Source: Clostridium puniceum (GTDB taxonomy: Bacteria; Bacillota; Clostridia; Clostridiales; Clostridiaceae). Taken from it: a stretch of DNA of 43,799 nucleotides. The first letter of the stretch is position 1. Each line of letters starts with the position of its first letter. The DNA is taken from NCBI RefSeq assembly GCF_002006345.1, contig NZ_LZZM01000189.1, forward strand, positions 1 through 43,799, read 5' to 3'. Shown here in pieces: positions 1 to 8,913 of this stretch. The notes under the pieces are model-generated. The model was given only the letters and a program-made list of their open reading frames with translations. It was not told the DNA's origin and did not search any database. The position numbers and the translations under genes are program-made.

Positions 1-144
1 TTATATATACATTCTAATAAATAAACTACATACACTTGGCTAACATTCATCTAAGGTACATGAGAGTTTAATGTATTAAATTAATTAGAACTTATATATA
101 ATAGAATTTATAGATTTAAAAAATTCATCTTTAGGAGGTACCTA

Positions 145-1755
145 ATGAATTTATATAGAATTATGGTTGTTGATGATGAAGAAGAAATAAGGCTCGGAAT
201 TATTAAGAAAATTGATTGGGAGTCTAATGGTTTTATTGTAGTTGGTGATGCAGAAAATGGTCAAGATGCACTGGAAAAAGCAGAAAAGCTTCAGCCAGAT
301 GTTATAATGACAGATATTAAAATGCCATTTATGGACGGATTGGAATTAGGGGAAAAACTTGCAGAATTAATGCCATCTACAAAAATTATTGTATTTTCAG
401 GTTGTGATGATTTTGAGTATGCTCATAAAGCAATTAAGATAAATGTTATTGAGTATGTCTTGAAACCGATTAACTCAATTGAACTTATAGAAGTGTTAAG
501 GAGATTAAAAGAACAATTAGATAAGGAATATGATGAAAAACGAAATTTACAAACCCTTTATAAACATTATGTTGAAAGTTTGCCTGTAATTAGAGAACAA
601 TTTTTAGTTGGAGCAATTGAGGGAAGAATAAGTGAAAGTCAGTGGGAAGAACAAGCAGAAAAATTAGATATAGATTTTAAAGCGGGCTATTTATCAGTAG
701 CGCTAATTCATGCAGATGGAACATTAACGTTAGAAGAAAATATTCTTTCAATTCAAAAGGAATCAGCATTAGTATCTATTTCGATAAAAAAAATAGTAGA
801 TGAAAATATGGAGAAGTATTGTAAATTTATTAGTTTTCTATATTCTGATATGGTTGTAATTATAGGAAATTTTGAAAAGAAGGAAGATATATTATCATTT
901 ATTAAAGGAACTAATGAAGTATGTAAAATTTATGAACGCATTATGGGAGTAACTATAACATCAGGTGTTGGATATACTTGTGATAGTCCTGTAAATATAC
1001 GTTTTTCCTACAGAAGTGCTCAAAATGCTTTAGATTATAGCTTTATACTTGGGACGGGGAAAGCCATCTATATTGATGATGTTGAACCGGATCATTCTAT
1101 TCAGCTTCAATTTGATGAGCAGGAAGAACGTGCAATGTTAAATGCTATTAAAATTTCATCAGAAGAAGAAATAACAGAAGCAATAGATAAATTATTTAGA
1201 AAAATTGAAGATCTGCTTTTGCCATTCAATAAGTATAGAATTTATCTTATGGAAATTATGACTTCACTTTTGAAACTTGTACAAACATATAATTTAAATA
1301 TAGATGAAATTTTTGGGGAAAATTTTAATTGTTATAGCTATTTAGAAACGTTTGATTCTATCAATGATGTAAAAGCTTGGTTTATAAGGAAGTCTATTAA
1401 AATAAATAGTTTTATAAAAAGAGAACGTATAAATTCTTCTATGTTGCTTGTTGAAAAAGCGAAGCAATACATAAAAGAAAATTATAAGGACTATGATATT
1501 TCAGTAGAAAAGCTCTGTTCAAAATTACATGTAAGTCCAACATACTTTTCTACACTTTTTAAGCGTGAAACAGAAATGAATTTTGTAAATTATTTAACGT
1601 CAATACGTTTAGAAGAAGCAGTAAAGCTTTTAAATACAACTGATGATAAAACATATATAATAGCAGAAAAAGTTGGATATCCAGAAGCTAACTATTTTAG
1701 TTATGTATTTAAAAGAAAATTTGGAGTATCTCCATCAAAGTATAGAAAGAATTGA
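145..1755 (+). CDS. YesN-type response regulator with AraC-family DNA-binding domain
   Basis: Cytoplasmic transcription regulator, 536 residues. The N-terminal receiver domain (about residues 1-125) has the acidic pair D10/D11, the phospho-acceptor D57 in TDIKMPFMDG and the conserved K of VLKPI. A long middle region links to two C-terminal AraC-type helix-turn-helix motifs (about 430-536; KLCSKLHVSPTYFSTLFKRE and a KVGYPEANYFSYVFKRKFG-like segment). The start follows TAGGAGG with good spacing. It lies 11 bases before a YesM-type kinase gene and forms an operon with it and a sugar-binding protein. Partners of this kind in Clostridium switch on sugar uptake genes; here the sugar is inferred to be galactose-like from the downstream binding proteins. 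Family assignment is firm, ligand is not. Confidence 0.93.
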   Translation: MNLYRIMVVDDEEEIRLGIIKKIDWESNGFIVVGDAENGQDALEKAEKLQPDVIMTDIKMPFMDGLELGEKLAELMPSTKIIVFSGCDDFEYAHKAIKINVIEYVLKPINSIELIEVLRRLKEQLDKEYDEKRNLQTLYKHYVESLPVIREQFLVGAIEGRISESQWEEQAEKLDIDFKAGYLSVALIHADGTLTLEENILSIQKESALVSISIKKIVDENMEKYCKFISFLYSDMVVIIGNFEKKEDILSFIKGTNEVCKIYERIMGVTITSGVGYTCDSPVNIRFSYRSAQNALDYSFILGTGKAIYIDDVEPDHSIQLQFDEQEERAMLNAIKISSEEEITEAIDKLFRKIEDLLLPFNKYRIYLMEIMTSLLKLVQTYNLNIDEIFGENFNCYSYLETFDSINDVKAWFIRKSIKINSFIKRERINSSMLLVEKAKQYIKENYKDYDISVEKLCSKLHVSPTYFSTLFKRETEMNFVNYLTSIRLEEAVKLLNTTDDKTYIIAEKVGYPEANYFSYVFKRKFGVSPSKYRKN

Positions 1756-1766
1756 GCTGATATACT

Positions 1767-3575
1767 GTGAAAGATTTAATAAAACTTAGAATACAAAAAC
1801 TGATAAAAAGATGTAAAGATACAAGTATACAGCATATAATATCAGTTTCATTTACTGTAATTTCAGTTATTGGAATGGTTATTGTAGGAGGTGCTTTGTA
1901 TTTTCGTTTCATAAATTCTACTGAATTTATGGTATCAGAAAATAATAGAGCCATGTTAGAACAAGTAAATTTAAATTTAGATAATTATTTGCGTAATATG
2001 ATGAAGGTCTCTGATACTACCTATTATAGCGTTATTAAGAAAAAAGATTTAGCAACAGAAAATATAAATAAAGAAATGGATTTGTTATATGAAACTAATA
2101 AAGATTCACTTATCAGCATATGCGTATTTTCAGAGCTAGGTGAAGTAATATCAGCATCTCCAGTTGGTCAGTTAAAAAGTTCAGTTAATCCAAGAGATAG
2201 TGAATGGTTTACAAAAGCATTAATTAGAAAAGAAAATCTTCATTTTTCAACACCTCATGTTCAAAATTTATTTGTAGATCCAAGCTATAAATATAAATGG
2301 GTAGTATCCTTAAGTCGTGCTGTGGAGCTTACAAATAATAAAAAAATAACTTCAGGCGTATTATTAGTAGATATAAATTTTAGTGGGATTGAGCAAATTT
2401 GTAAGAGTGTAAATGTTGGAAAATCAGGTTATGTTTATCTGGTTGATAGAGAAGGGGAGGTTATATATCATCCAAGGCAACAATTAATTTATTCGAATTT
2501 AATAGAAGAAAATAATAAGGAACAAGCAACTTATGAAGATGGAAATCATATGGAGACTTTTCAAGATGAAAAAAGACTAGTTACAGTTAAAACAGTTGGT
2601 TATACAGGGTGGAAGATTGTTGGAATTACGCCAATGTCAGATATAACCTCTGATTATCAACAAATTAGTCTTTTTGCAGTATTTATTATGTTTTTTGCAG
2701 TTTTTATACTTGTATTTCTTAATATGTTTGTTTCTTCACGAATAGCTAATCCAATAAAATCATTAGAAAAAAGTGTAAAGAAACTTGAAAATGGTGTAAA
2801 AGATGTTGATATTTCAATTAGTGGATCATATGAAATTCAACATTTAGGAAAAGCAATTCGTTCTATGGTTACTCAAATGCATACACTTATGGATAATATA
2901 ATGATAGAGCAGGAATCAAAAAGAAAAAGTGAACTTGATGCCCTTCAAGCACAAATTAATCCACATTTTTTATATAATACTCTCGATTCTATTATATGGA
3001 TGATTGAAAATGAAAATTATGATGGAGCTATTATTATGGTAACAGCACTCGCAAGACTTTTTAGAATCAGTTTAAGTAAAGGAAAAAATATAATAACTGT
3101 AAGAGATGAAATTGAACATGCACGTAATTATTTAACTATTCAAAATATACGCTATAAAAATAAATTTACATATGATATTGAAGTGGATCAAAAGACTCTT
3201 AATTTTGCTAGTATTAAATTAATTATTCAGCCTTTAATTGAAAATGCCATTTATCATGGCATGGAATTTATGGGTGGAGATGGTGAAATTTTAGTTAAAA
3301 CCTATATAAAAGAAGAAGATTTATATATTGATGTTGTAGATAATGGACTTGGTATGTTACAAGAAGTTGCAGACACTCTTTTAACAAATGAAGCAAAAAT
3401 TGAAAAAAAGAGTTCAGGTATAGGTTTAAAAAATGTTCATGAAAGAATACAATTATATTTCGGAAAAGCTTATGGTCTAAAAATTTATAGTGAACCGGAT
3501 GAAGGGACAACAATTAGTATTCATATGCCATGTGTTGATTTTTATGACCTAAAGAAAAAGGAGGGAATAAGATAG
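1767..3575 (+). CDS. YesM/LytS-type sensor histidine kinase
   Basis: Membrane sensor kinase, 602 residues. It has a transmembrane segment near 24-46, an extracellular Cache-like region (about 47-300), a second membrane segment near 303-325, a HAMP domain, then the His_kinase domain with AQINPHFLYNTLDSI, where the histidine is the phosphorylation site. The C-terminal ATPase has IENAIYHG and the glycine boxes DNGLGML and SSGIGLKNV. Translation begins with GTG and has no strong ribosome site, so coupling to the upstream regulator gene is likely. Its stop overlaps the next gene's GTG by one base. The neighbouring anchored binding protein suggests that the kinase reads the binding protein rather than the sugar directly, as in the described XylFII-LytS pair of Clostridium; this is inference. 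Confidence 0.93.
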   Translation: MKDLIKLRIQKLIKRCKDTSIQHIISVSFTVISVIGMVIVGGALYFRFINSTEFMVSENNRAMLEQVNLNLDNYLRNMMKVSDTTYYSVIKKKDLATENINKEMDLLYETNKDSLISICVFSELGEVISASPVGQLKSSVNPRDSEWFTKALIRKENLHFSTPHVQNLFVDPSYKYKWVVSLSRAVELTNNKKITSGVLLVDINFSGIEQICKSVNVGKSGYVYLVDREGEVIYHPRQQLIYSNLIEENNKEQATYEDGNHMETFQDEKRLVTVKTVGYTGWKIVGITPMSDITSDYQQISLFAVFIMFFAVFILVFLNMFVSSRIANPIKSLEKSVKKLENGVKDVDISISGSYEIQHLGKAIRSMVTQMHTLMDNIMIEQESKRKSELDALQAQINPHFLYNTLDSIIWMIENENYDGAIIMVTALARLFRISLSKGKNIITVRDEIEHARNYLTIQNIRYKNKFTYDIEVDQKTLNFASIKLIIQPLIENAIYHGMEFMGGDGEILVKTYIKEEDLYIDVVDNGLGMLQEVADTLLTNEAKIEKKSSGIGLKNVHERIQLYFGKAYGLKIYSEPDEGTTISIHMPCVDFYDLKKKEGIR

Positions 3576-4555
3576 TGAGGAGAAAGAGAAAACAAACAAT
3601 CGTGATCCTGTTATTGCTTGTAGTACTGTCTTTTCTACTTCTTTTAAGTGATACATTAGACCATGAAAAGGATAAGGGAATATATAATATTTCAATTATT
3701 ACTACAGGGAAAAATAGTGAAGGATTAATGATAATGAAGCAAGGCATAGATCAAGCGTCTTCAGAAATGAATGTAAATGTAAGTTTTGTTACTTTATCAG
3801 AAGATAATAATTATATTGAACAAACTGAACTTATTGCCCGGGAAATCAAAAATAGAGCAGATGCTATTATTATATCTCCAGTAGATTATGATAAAATGGC
3901 CGAACCTATAGAAAATGCAATGAAAAATATACCTGTTATATTAATTGAATCAACAGTTAAATCCGAGCATGTATTACCAAGTATTTCATGTAACAATTAT
4001 AAACTTGGAATAAGTTTAGCTGAGGAAATGGTGAGCAATGGTAAAATTAAATCTAATATTGCAATTATAAAGAACAATTTAGAATGTAGCAGCATAAAGG
4101 AGCGGTATGATGGTTTTATGAGTGTTATGGATAAAACTGAAAATAATTATATATTATGGGAAGAAGTGGATGATAAGCAAGTTACTCATAATAATGAAGC
4201 AAAAAAATTACTAGAGGAAAATAATGTTGATGCAGTAGTAACTTTTGATTCAGATATGTTAGAAGGAGTTGCTCAAGCTAAAAGAGATTTAAGTAGTATT
4301 AATAAAGATAAAGCATATATTGAAATTTATGGAACAGGAAGTACAAGCAGAATAATTTCCTTTCTGGAGGACAAGGTAATAAGTGCAACTGCTATTCAAA
4401 ATGAATTTAACATTGGATATTTAGCAGTAAAGACGGCAATATATAAAATTAATGGTAAAAATATTAATAATAGTACTATTTCATCAACTGTTATTAATAC
4501 AAAAAATATGTATTCAGAGGAAAATCAAAAATTATTGTTCCCATTTGTTAGATAG
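3575..4555 (+). CDS. Membrane-anchored type 1 periplasmic sugar-binding protein, probable sensor subunit
   Basis: 326 residues with a basic start and one hydrophobic segment (about residues 8-25) but no lipobox cysteine, so it is probably held by an uncleaved signal anchor. The rest is a RbsB/XylF-like two-lobe fold (IISPVDYDK; VVTFDSDMLEGVAQA). It starts with GTG, overlaps the kinase stop (TAGTG) and has AGGAGGG upstream. Being the third gene of a kinase/regulator operon and anchored, not a lipoprotein, it fits the ligand-sensing subunit of a three-component sugar-sensing system. The ligand is not evident from the residues. It could also be an ordinary ABC binding protein, but no permease is nearby. 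Confidence 0.8.
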   Translation: MRRKRKQTIVILLLLVVLSFLLLLSDTLDHEKDKGIYNISIITTGKNSEGLMIMKQGIDQASSEMNVNVSFVTLSEDNNYIEQTELIAREIKNRADAIIISPVDYDKMAEPIENAMKNIPVILIESTVKSEHVLPSISCNNYKLGISLAEEMVSNGKIKSNIAIIKNNLECSSIKERYDGFMSVMDKTENNYILWEEVDDKQVTHNNEAKKLLEENNVDAVVTFDSDMLEGVAQAKRDLSSINKDKAYIEIYGTGSTSRIISFLEDKVISATAIQNEFNIGYLAVKTAIYKINGKNINNSTISSTVINTKNMYSEENQKLLFPFVR

Positions 4556-4634
4556 AAGGATTGAAAAAATACCAGTTCATTTTTAGTTTATATTCGTTTA
4601 CGACTAATAAAATCACATTAAGGGGTGAGGTTTA

Positions 4635-5687
4635 GTGAGAGTAGTTAAGAAACCACTAATATTGTTAATGATGGTTTCAATTTGCACTTCATTATCAGCG
4701 TGTGCTGTTAATACTAAAAAGTATACTAGCGGTATTAAAGAGATCAAAGTAGGAATGACATTATACAAACAAGAGGATGTATTTGTTTCTTCAATTACTA
4801 AAAATCTTGAAGAGATAGCCAAGGAAAAAGAAAGTGAAGGGAAATATAAAATAACTATTAATATTTTGGATGCAAAGGGAAACTTGAACAATCAAAATAA
4901 TCAAGTAGATAAATTTATAGCACAGGATTATGATATTATATGTGTAAATTTAGTTGATCGTACTGCAGCATCAGTGATTATTGATAAAGCAAAAGTAGCT
5001 AACAAACCTGTAATTTTCTTTAATAGAGAGCCTGTTGAAGAAGATATGGAACGATGGAATAGATTATATTATGTTGGTGCGCAAGCAGACCTATCAGGAA
5101 AAATGCAGGCTGATATTATTATAAACGCTTATAAAAAAGATAAGAGGAAAGTAGATAAAAATGGAGATGGAAAGATTCAGTATGTTATGTTGGAAGGGGA
5201 ACAAGGACATCAAGATGCTTCAATAAGAACAGAATATTGTATTAAAACTATAGCTGAAAATGGAATTGAATTAGAAAAATTAGCTGATGATACTGCAAAT
5301 TGGGAAGGAGCTCAGGCAACTACCAAAATGACCAATTGGATTAAGAATTTTGGAGATAAAATTGAAGTGGTATTTAGCAATAATGATGCTATGGCTCTTG
5401 GTGCAGTTCAAGCTTTAGACAATTTAAATATTACTGAAAATAGACCTTTAGTTGTGGGAATAGATGGATTACCAGATGCTTTATCTGCAGTGAAAAATGG
5501 TTCTATGGTAGGAACTGTTATAAATGATTCTAAAGCACAGGCAAGTTCAATTTTTAATATTGCATATGAATTGGCTACTAATGGAAATGTAAATTCAATT
5601 AAGGTATTAGAAAAGAGGAAATATATAAGAACTTCCCATGCTAGAGTTACAAATGATAATATAGATTTATTTTTAGAAAATAAATAA
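4635..5687 (+). CDS. MglB-like galactose-binding lipoprotein
   Basis: Extracytoplasmic sugar-binding lipoprotein, 350 residues. The signal peptide ends in lipobox LSAC (Cys about 23). The protein matches E. coli MglB over its length. The calcium loop DKNGDGKIQY is present, and the sugar-pocket residues of MglB are kept: ED.F near the start, FFNREP, GHQDASIR, TANWEGA, NNDAMA, GIDGLPDA and the INDS asparagine. Glucose/galactose binding is therefore well supported. It starts with GTG behind AGGGGTGAGG. It sits 79 bases after the sensor operon and lacks MglA/MglC partners in the window, so it may work with a distant permease or in sensing. Confidence 0.88.
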   Translation: MRVVKKPLILLMMVSICTSLSACAVNTKKYTSGIKEIKVGMTLYKQEDVFVSSITKNLEEIAKEKESEGKYKITINILDAKGNLNNQNNQVDKFIAQDYDIICVNLVDRTAASVIIDKAKVANKPVIFFNREPVEEDMERWNRLYYVGAQADLSGKMQADIIINAYKKDKRKVDKNGDGKIQYVMLEGEQGHQDASIRTEYCIKTIAENGIELEKLADDTANWEGAQATTKMTNWIKNFGDKIEVVFSNNDAMALGAVQALDNLNITENRPLVVGIDGLPDALSAVKNGSMVGTVINDSKAQASSIFNIAYELATNGNVNSIKVLEKRKYIRTSHARVTNDNIDLFLENK

Positions 5688-6041
5688 TATATGTTTTAAT
5701 AAATAAATTGCAAACGGTTAATTGATAGATATGGTTTTAATACATAAAAACAAGTCAAAATGTGATTTTTATTTTTAGATAATAAAGATAGTTTACCTAA
5801 ATTATTTCTAGGAAACATGCTGATAGTGCTAAAAATATACATTATATTGGCTTGTTCTTTTTTGATTCATTTCTAATAAATTTTTATGTTTATTTTAAAT
5901 TTGTTACCATCTATTAGTATAAACCATTAGATTAAAAACCATAATAAAATTATAAAATATTTTAAGTCAAAATATTTATATATAAACATTTTTAATAGAT
6001 GTAAGTGTAGATCCGATGAGGTTTAAAACGGGAGGCTTAAA
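5688..6041. other. Intergenic region between the two MglB-like genes
   Basis: This 354-base AT-rich gap has no coding signal on either strand. A CcpA-like sequence, TGCAAACGGTTAAT at 5709-5722, partly matches the cre consensus but lacks its symmetric right half. A weak long-range pairing, AACAAG near 5749 with CTTGTT near 5853, is visible. The gap is long enough to hold a separate promoter for the second binding-protein gene, but I could not place one convincingly. Confidence 0.4.
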
Positions 6042-7091
6042 ATGAAGAATTTAAAAAAATTGTCAGCAATTATTTTTATAATTATTATGAGTTTAACAAT
6101 ATTGAGTTGTAATAAAAATACTATTTATACTAATCAGCGTGTAGTCGAAGGAGAACCAATTAAGGTAAGTGTATTATTATATAGATTTGATGATGCTTAT
6201 ATTTCTCTAGTGCGTCAAAGTTTAGAAAAAATTCAAAAGGAAAATAAAGGTAAGGTTGAATTTACTTTTTATGATGGGAAAAATGATCAATTAATTCAAA
6301 ATCAAACTGTTGATACATTACTTGAAAAAAATAATACTGATCTTTTATTAGTAAATTTAGTAGAAACTAATAGTACACAAGATGTTATAAATAAAGTTAA
6401 AGAGAGGAATATTCCAGTGATTTTGTTTAATAGAGAACCAGTTTCTATAGAAGCTATTAAATCATATAATAAATCTTGCTATGTAGGAACAGAGGCAGCA
6501 GAAGCTGGTGGAATTCAAGGAAAAGTTATTACGAATGCATGGAATAGCAACAAGCCATCTATAGATAAAAATAATGATGGAATATTACAATATATTATGT
6601 TAATGGGTGAAAGTGATAATCTTGATGCTGTTACAAGAACAAAATATTCTATATTATCAATTAATAATTCAGGAATAAAAACACAAGAACTTGCTTTAAA
6701 GGTTTGTAATTGGAATAAAGACGAAGCTAAGAATGCTACAAAAGCATTATTTTCACAACTTGGAAATAAAGTTGAAGCAATAATTGCGAATAATGATTCT
6801 ATGGCAATAGGAGCAATTGAAGCATTACAAGAGTACGGTTATAATAAAGGAAATAAAACTCAAACAATAACAGTAGTTGGAGTGGATGCAATACCAGAAG
6901 CACAAAAATTAATAAAGGAAGGGATTATGACAGGTTCTGTACTTCAAGATTCTGATGCTTTAGCTAAAGCACTTTATCAAATTGGAACTAATTTAGTTTA
7001 TAACAGAAATCCTCTTTATGATACACAGTATAAATTTGATGCTACAGGAGTTTCCATCCGTCTTCCTTATGAAGAGTATATACCTCAATAA
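6042..7091 (+). CDS. Diverged MglB-like sugar-binding lipoprotein
   Basis: 349 residues, paralogue of the preceding lipoprotein. Lipobox ILSC (Cys about 23). The calcium loop DKNNDGILQY is kept, as are FNREP, the pocket tryptophan (CNWNKDEA), NNDSMA and GVDAIPEA. Two sugar-contact positions differ from MglB: the GHxDA histidine is replaced (SDNLDAVTR) and the late asparagine is Q (SVLQDSD). The D.F near the start is DDAY. A changed or weaker ligand preference is therefore likely. The start follows CGGGAGG. The gap before the next gene (carbonic anhydrase) suggests that it ends the block. Confidence 0.85.
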   Translation: MKNLKKLSAIIFIIIMSLTILSCNKNTIYTNQRVVEGEPIKVSVLLYRFDDAYISLVRQSLEKIQKENKGKVEFTFYDGKNDQLIQNQTVDTLLEKNNTDLLLVNLVETNSTQDVINKVKERNIPVILFNREPVSIEAIKSYNKSCYVGTEAAEAGGIQGKVITNAWNSNKPSIDKNNDGILQYIMLMGESDNLDAVTRTKYSILSINNSGIKTQELALKVCNWNKDEAKNATKALFSQLGNKVEAIIANNDSMAIGAIEALQEYGYNKGNKTQTITVVGVDAIPEAQKLIKEGIMTGSVLQDSDALAKALYQIGTNLVYNRNPLYDTQYKFDATGVSIRLPYEEYIPQ

Positions 7092-7242
7092 TTATTTTTG
7101 GATAAAATGTAAAAGAATTAACTTTACAATATCATAAAGTTAAATTAGTATATTAGTTAATAAAATATAATTTTCAATAAAGATTCTTCTTTTTTGGGAT
7201 TATTTTTTGCAATAATTAAAAATTTAAGGATGTGGGGCTAAA

Positions 7243-7806
7243 ATGAGTAAATTAGAACAAATAATTGCGTATAACAAAAACTTTATAAATAATAAAGAAT
7301 ATGAAGAATACGTAACAACTAAAATACCGAAAAAGAAAATGGTAATATTATCGTGCATGGATACTAGATTAACAGAGTTATTACCTAAAGCAATGAACAT
7401 AAAAAATGGAGATGCAAAAATAATAAAAGATGCAGGTGCAACTGTTATTCATCCTTTTGGTGGGGTAATGAGAAGTATACTAGTTGCAGTGTATGAATTT
7501 GGGGCAGAAGATGTTTTTGTAGTAGGACATCATGGATGTGGTATGAGTAATTTAGATACAAAAAGTCTTGTTAATAAAATGATAGATAGTGGGATAAAGG
7601 AAGAAACTTTATCAACACTAGAAAAAGCAGGAATTAACGTTGAAAGATGGCTTCATGGATTTGAATCTGTAGAGGAATCTATAAGAGAAAGTGTAAAAAT
7701 GATAAAGGAGCATCCTTTATTTCCTAAGGATATAAAAGTTCATGGTCTTATTATGAGCCCAGAAACAGGAGAAGTAGAAATAATAGTAAATGGGGATATG
7801 AAATAA
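7243..7806 (+). CDS. Beta-class carbonic anhydrase
   Basis: Cytoplasmic zinc enzyme that interconverts carbon dioxide and bicarbonate, 187 residues, typical of the short clostridial class. Zinc ligands are C38 in SCMDTRL, H96 and C99 in GHHGCGM; D40 and R42 form the catalytic dyad. A monocistronic unit is likely, since a strong terminator follows at 7838. Bicarbonate supply for carboxylases is the usual role in fermenting clostridia. Start supported by a GTGGGG-type ribosome site. Confidence 0.93.
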   Translation: MSKLEQIIAYNKNFINNKEYEEYVTTKIPKKKMVILSCMDTRLTELLPKAMNIKNGDAKIIKDAGATVIHPFGGVMRSILVAVYEFGAEDVFVVGHHGCGMSNLDTKSLVNKMIDSGIKEETLSTLEKAGINVERWLHGFESVEESIRESVKMIKEHPLFPKDIKVHGLIMSPETGEVEIIVNGDMK

Positions 7807-7837
7807 ATAAGTATAAATAAATTTTATACTTAAAAGG

Positions 7838-7892
7838 AACTATATTTAATAATGATTTTTTTATAATTATTAAATATAGTTATTTTATTTTC
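7838..7892 (+). terminator. Rho-independent terminator after carbonic anhydrase
   Basis: A perfect 16-base inverted repeat (AACTATATTTAATAAT at 7838-7853 and its complement at 7866-7881) with a T-rich loop, followed by ATTTTATTTT. It lies 31 bases past the stop codon. The stem is AT-only apart from one pair, so efficiency may be moderate. Confidence 0.8.
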
Positions 7893-8068
7893 TGAGTGTT
7901 TTGATATGAGTTTGTTAAAAAAGTGGTGTAATTTTACTGTAGAAAATTTCAAATTTTGCACTGTATACTAAGTAATATGTAGCTTAGCAAGTAAATTACC
8001 TTGATTCGAAATAATCTATAATATAAAAATAATGGATCTAATCTTAATTAGTAAAATAATTTACATAA

Positions 8069-8818
8069 TTAATTAAAGCTCGAAGTTTCAAGTATATGTT
8101 TCCAATATCTTTTGGGCATCATTCTAGATTGTAATTTTGGATTTCTCCGCTCTTCAATAGTAGTAGATTTAAAAAAGGTCTTCCAAAGGTCAGAATACTC
8201 ATCGCTATGAGATTTGAGTTTTTCATAAGTTTCTTTATCCATATAAATAATCTCATAGGAAAGTCTATTATATATTAAAGCTTTTTCTCTAGAAATATCA
8301 TGAATAATAAAATATTCTTTAGAAAATCTATCTTTAAAATGATCACCAAGAAGTTCTAAAATATCATTATCAGGTTCAATAGAGGAATATAAAAATTTTT
8401 GATCAATATAATTAAATCTAATAAAACCATTAAATCTATGACATTCAAACGAAATTCTTTTATTAATATCATCAACAAGTCTCACTTCATTGATATTTAA
8501 AAAACTATGAACATCATGTCCCAGCTTAAAAGCTATTTTCAAATATTTAAAGATAATAATAGCTTTATCTTTATCATCACTTAAAAAAACCATATATATT
8601 TTTTTTAATGCAAACAAATCTATTTTATTTATAATAGCATTTTTTACTTTTTTAAACTTATCATTTTCAGTTGAGATTTCAATTATTTCTCCAAGTAAAA
8701 GAGGAATATTAGCATCATTAATTCCATAAATAGAGGTAGGTGGCTCTTTGGAATAAAAACCATCGTATATAGCAGTTAATAATCCTTCAAAAGTATTATC
8801 ATATATAAATAATTTCAT
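8069..8818 (-). CDS. TIGR03915-type DNA metabolism protein, partner of the radical SAM repair protein
   Basis: About 249 residues from the start at 8818 (MKLFIYDNTFEGLLTAIYDG), which matches the usual family start. The longer frame to 8884 would begin inside a dispersed repeat and has no ribosome site, whereas the chosen ATG has AAAGGA upstream. The C terminus carries the family's WKTFF...RRNPKLQSRMMPKRYW pattern. The family is known as the constant companion of the adjacent TIGR03916 radical SAM protein and is thought to act in DNA repair or modification; its biochemistry is unknown. It is the second gene of the unit, 95 bases downstream of its partner. Confidence 0.85.
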   Translation of the reverse strand: MKLFIYDNTFEGLLTAIYDGFYSKEPPTSIYGINDANIPLLLGEIIEISTENDKFKKVKNAIINKIDLFALKKIYMVFLSDDKDKAIIIFKYLKIAFKLGHDVHSFLNINEVRLVDDINKRISFECHRFNGFIRFNYIDQKFLYSSIEPDNDILELLGDHFKDRFSKEYFIIHDISREKALIYNRLSYEIIYMDKETYEKLKSHSDEYSDLWKTFFKSTTIEERRNPKLQSRMMPKRYWKHILETSSFN

Positions 8819-8840
8819 AATTATATCAATCCTTTCTTGA

Positions 8841-8896
8841 TAAGTAGAGACATAAAAGTGAGAGCCCAAAAGGTGAATGTGCAAATTTTATATTTA
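8841..8896. repeat. Dispersed intergenic repeat, copy 1
   Basis: The segment beginning TAAGTAGAGA and continuing through AAGTGAGAGCCCAAAAGGTG to AAATTTTATATTT closely matches the segment starting at 32650. It fills most of the gap between the two repair-type genes and lies on the opposite strand relative to their transcription. It carries no coding signal of its own. Confidence 0.65.
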
Positions 8897-8913
8897 AAAA
8901 TATTTCCAATGAA

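Noticed and set aside
5709..5722. CcpA (cre) site
   Set aside because: It matches only the left half and centre of the consensus, and its position relative to a promoter is unknown; mentioned only in the intergenic note.
8819..8884. N-terminal extension of the TIGR03915-type protein
   Set aside because: The extension lies in a dispersed repeat, has no ribosome site and precedes the family's normal start.
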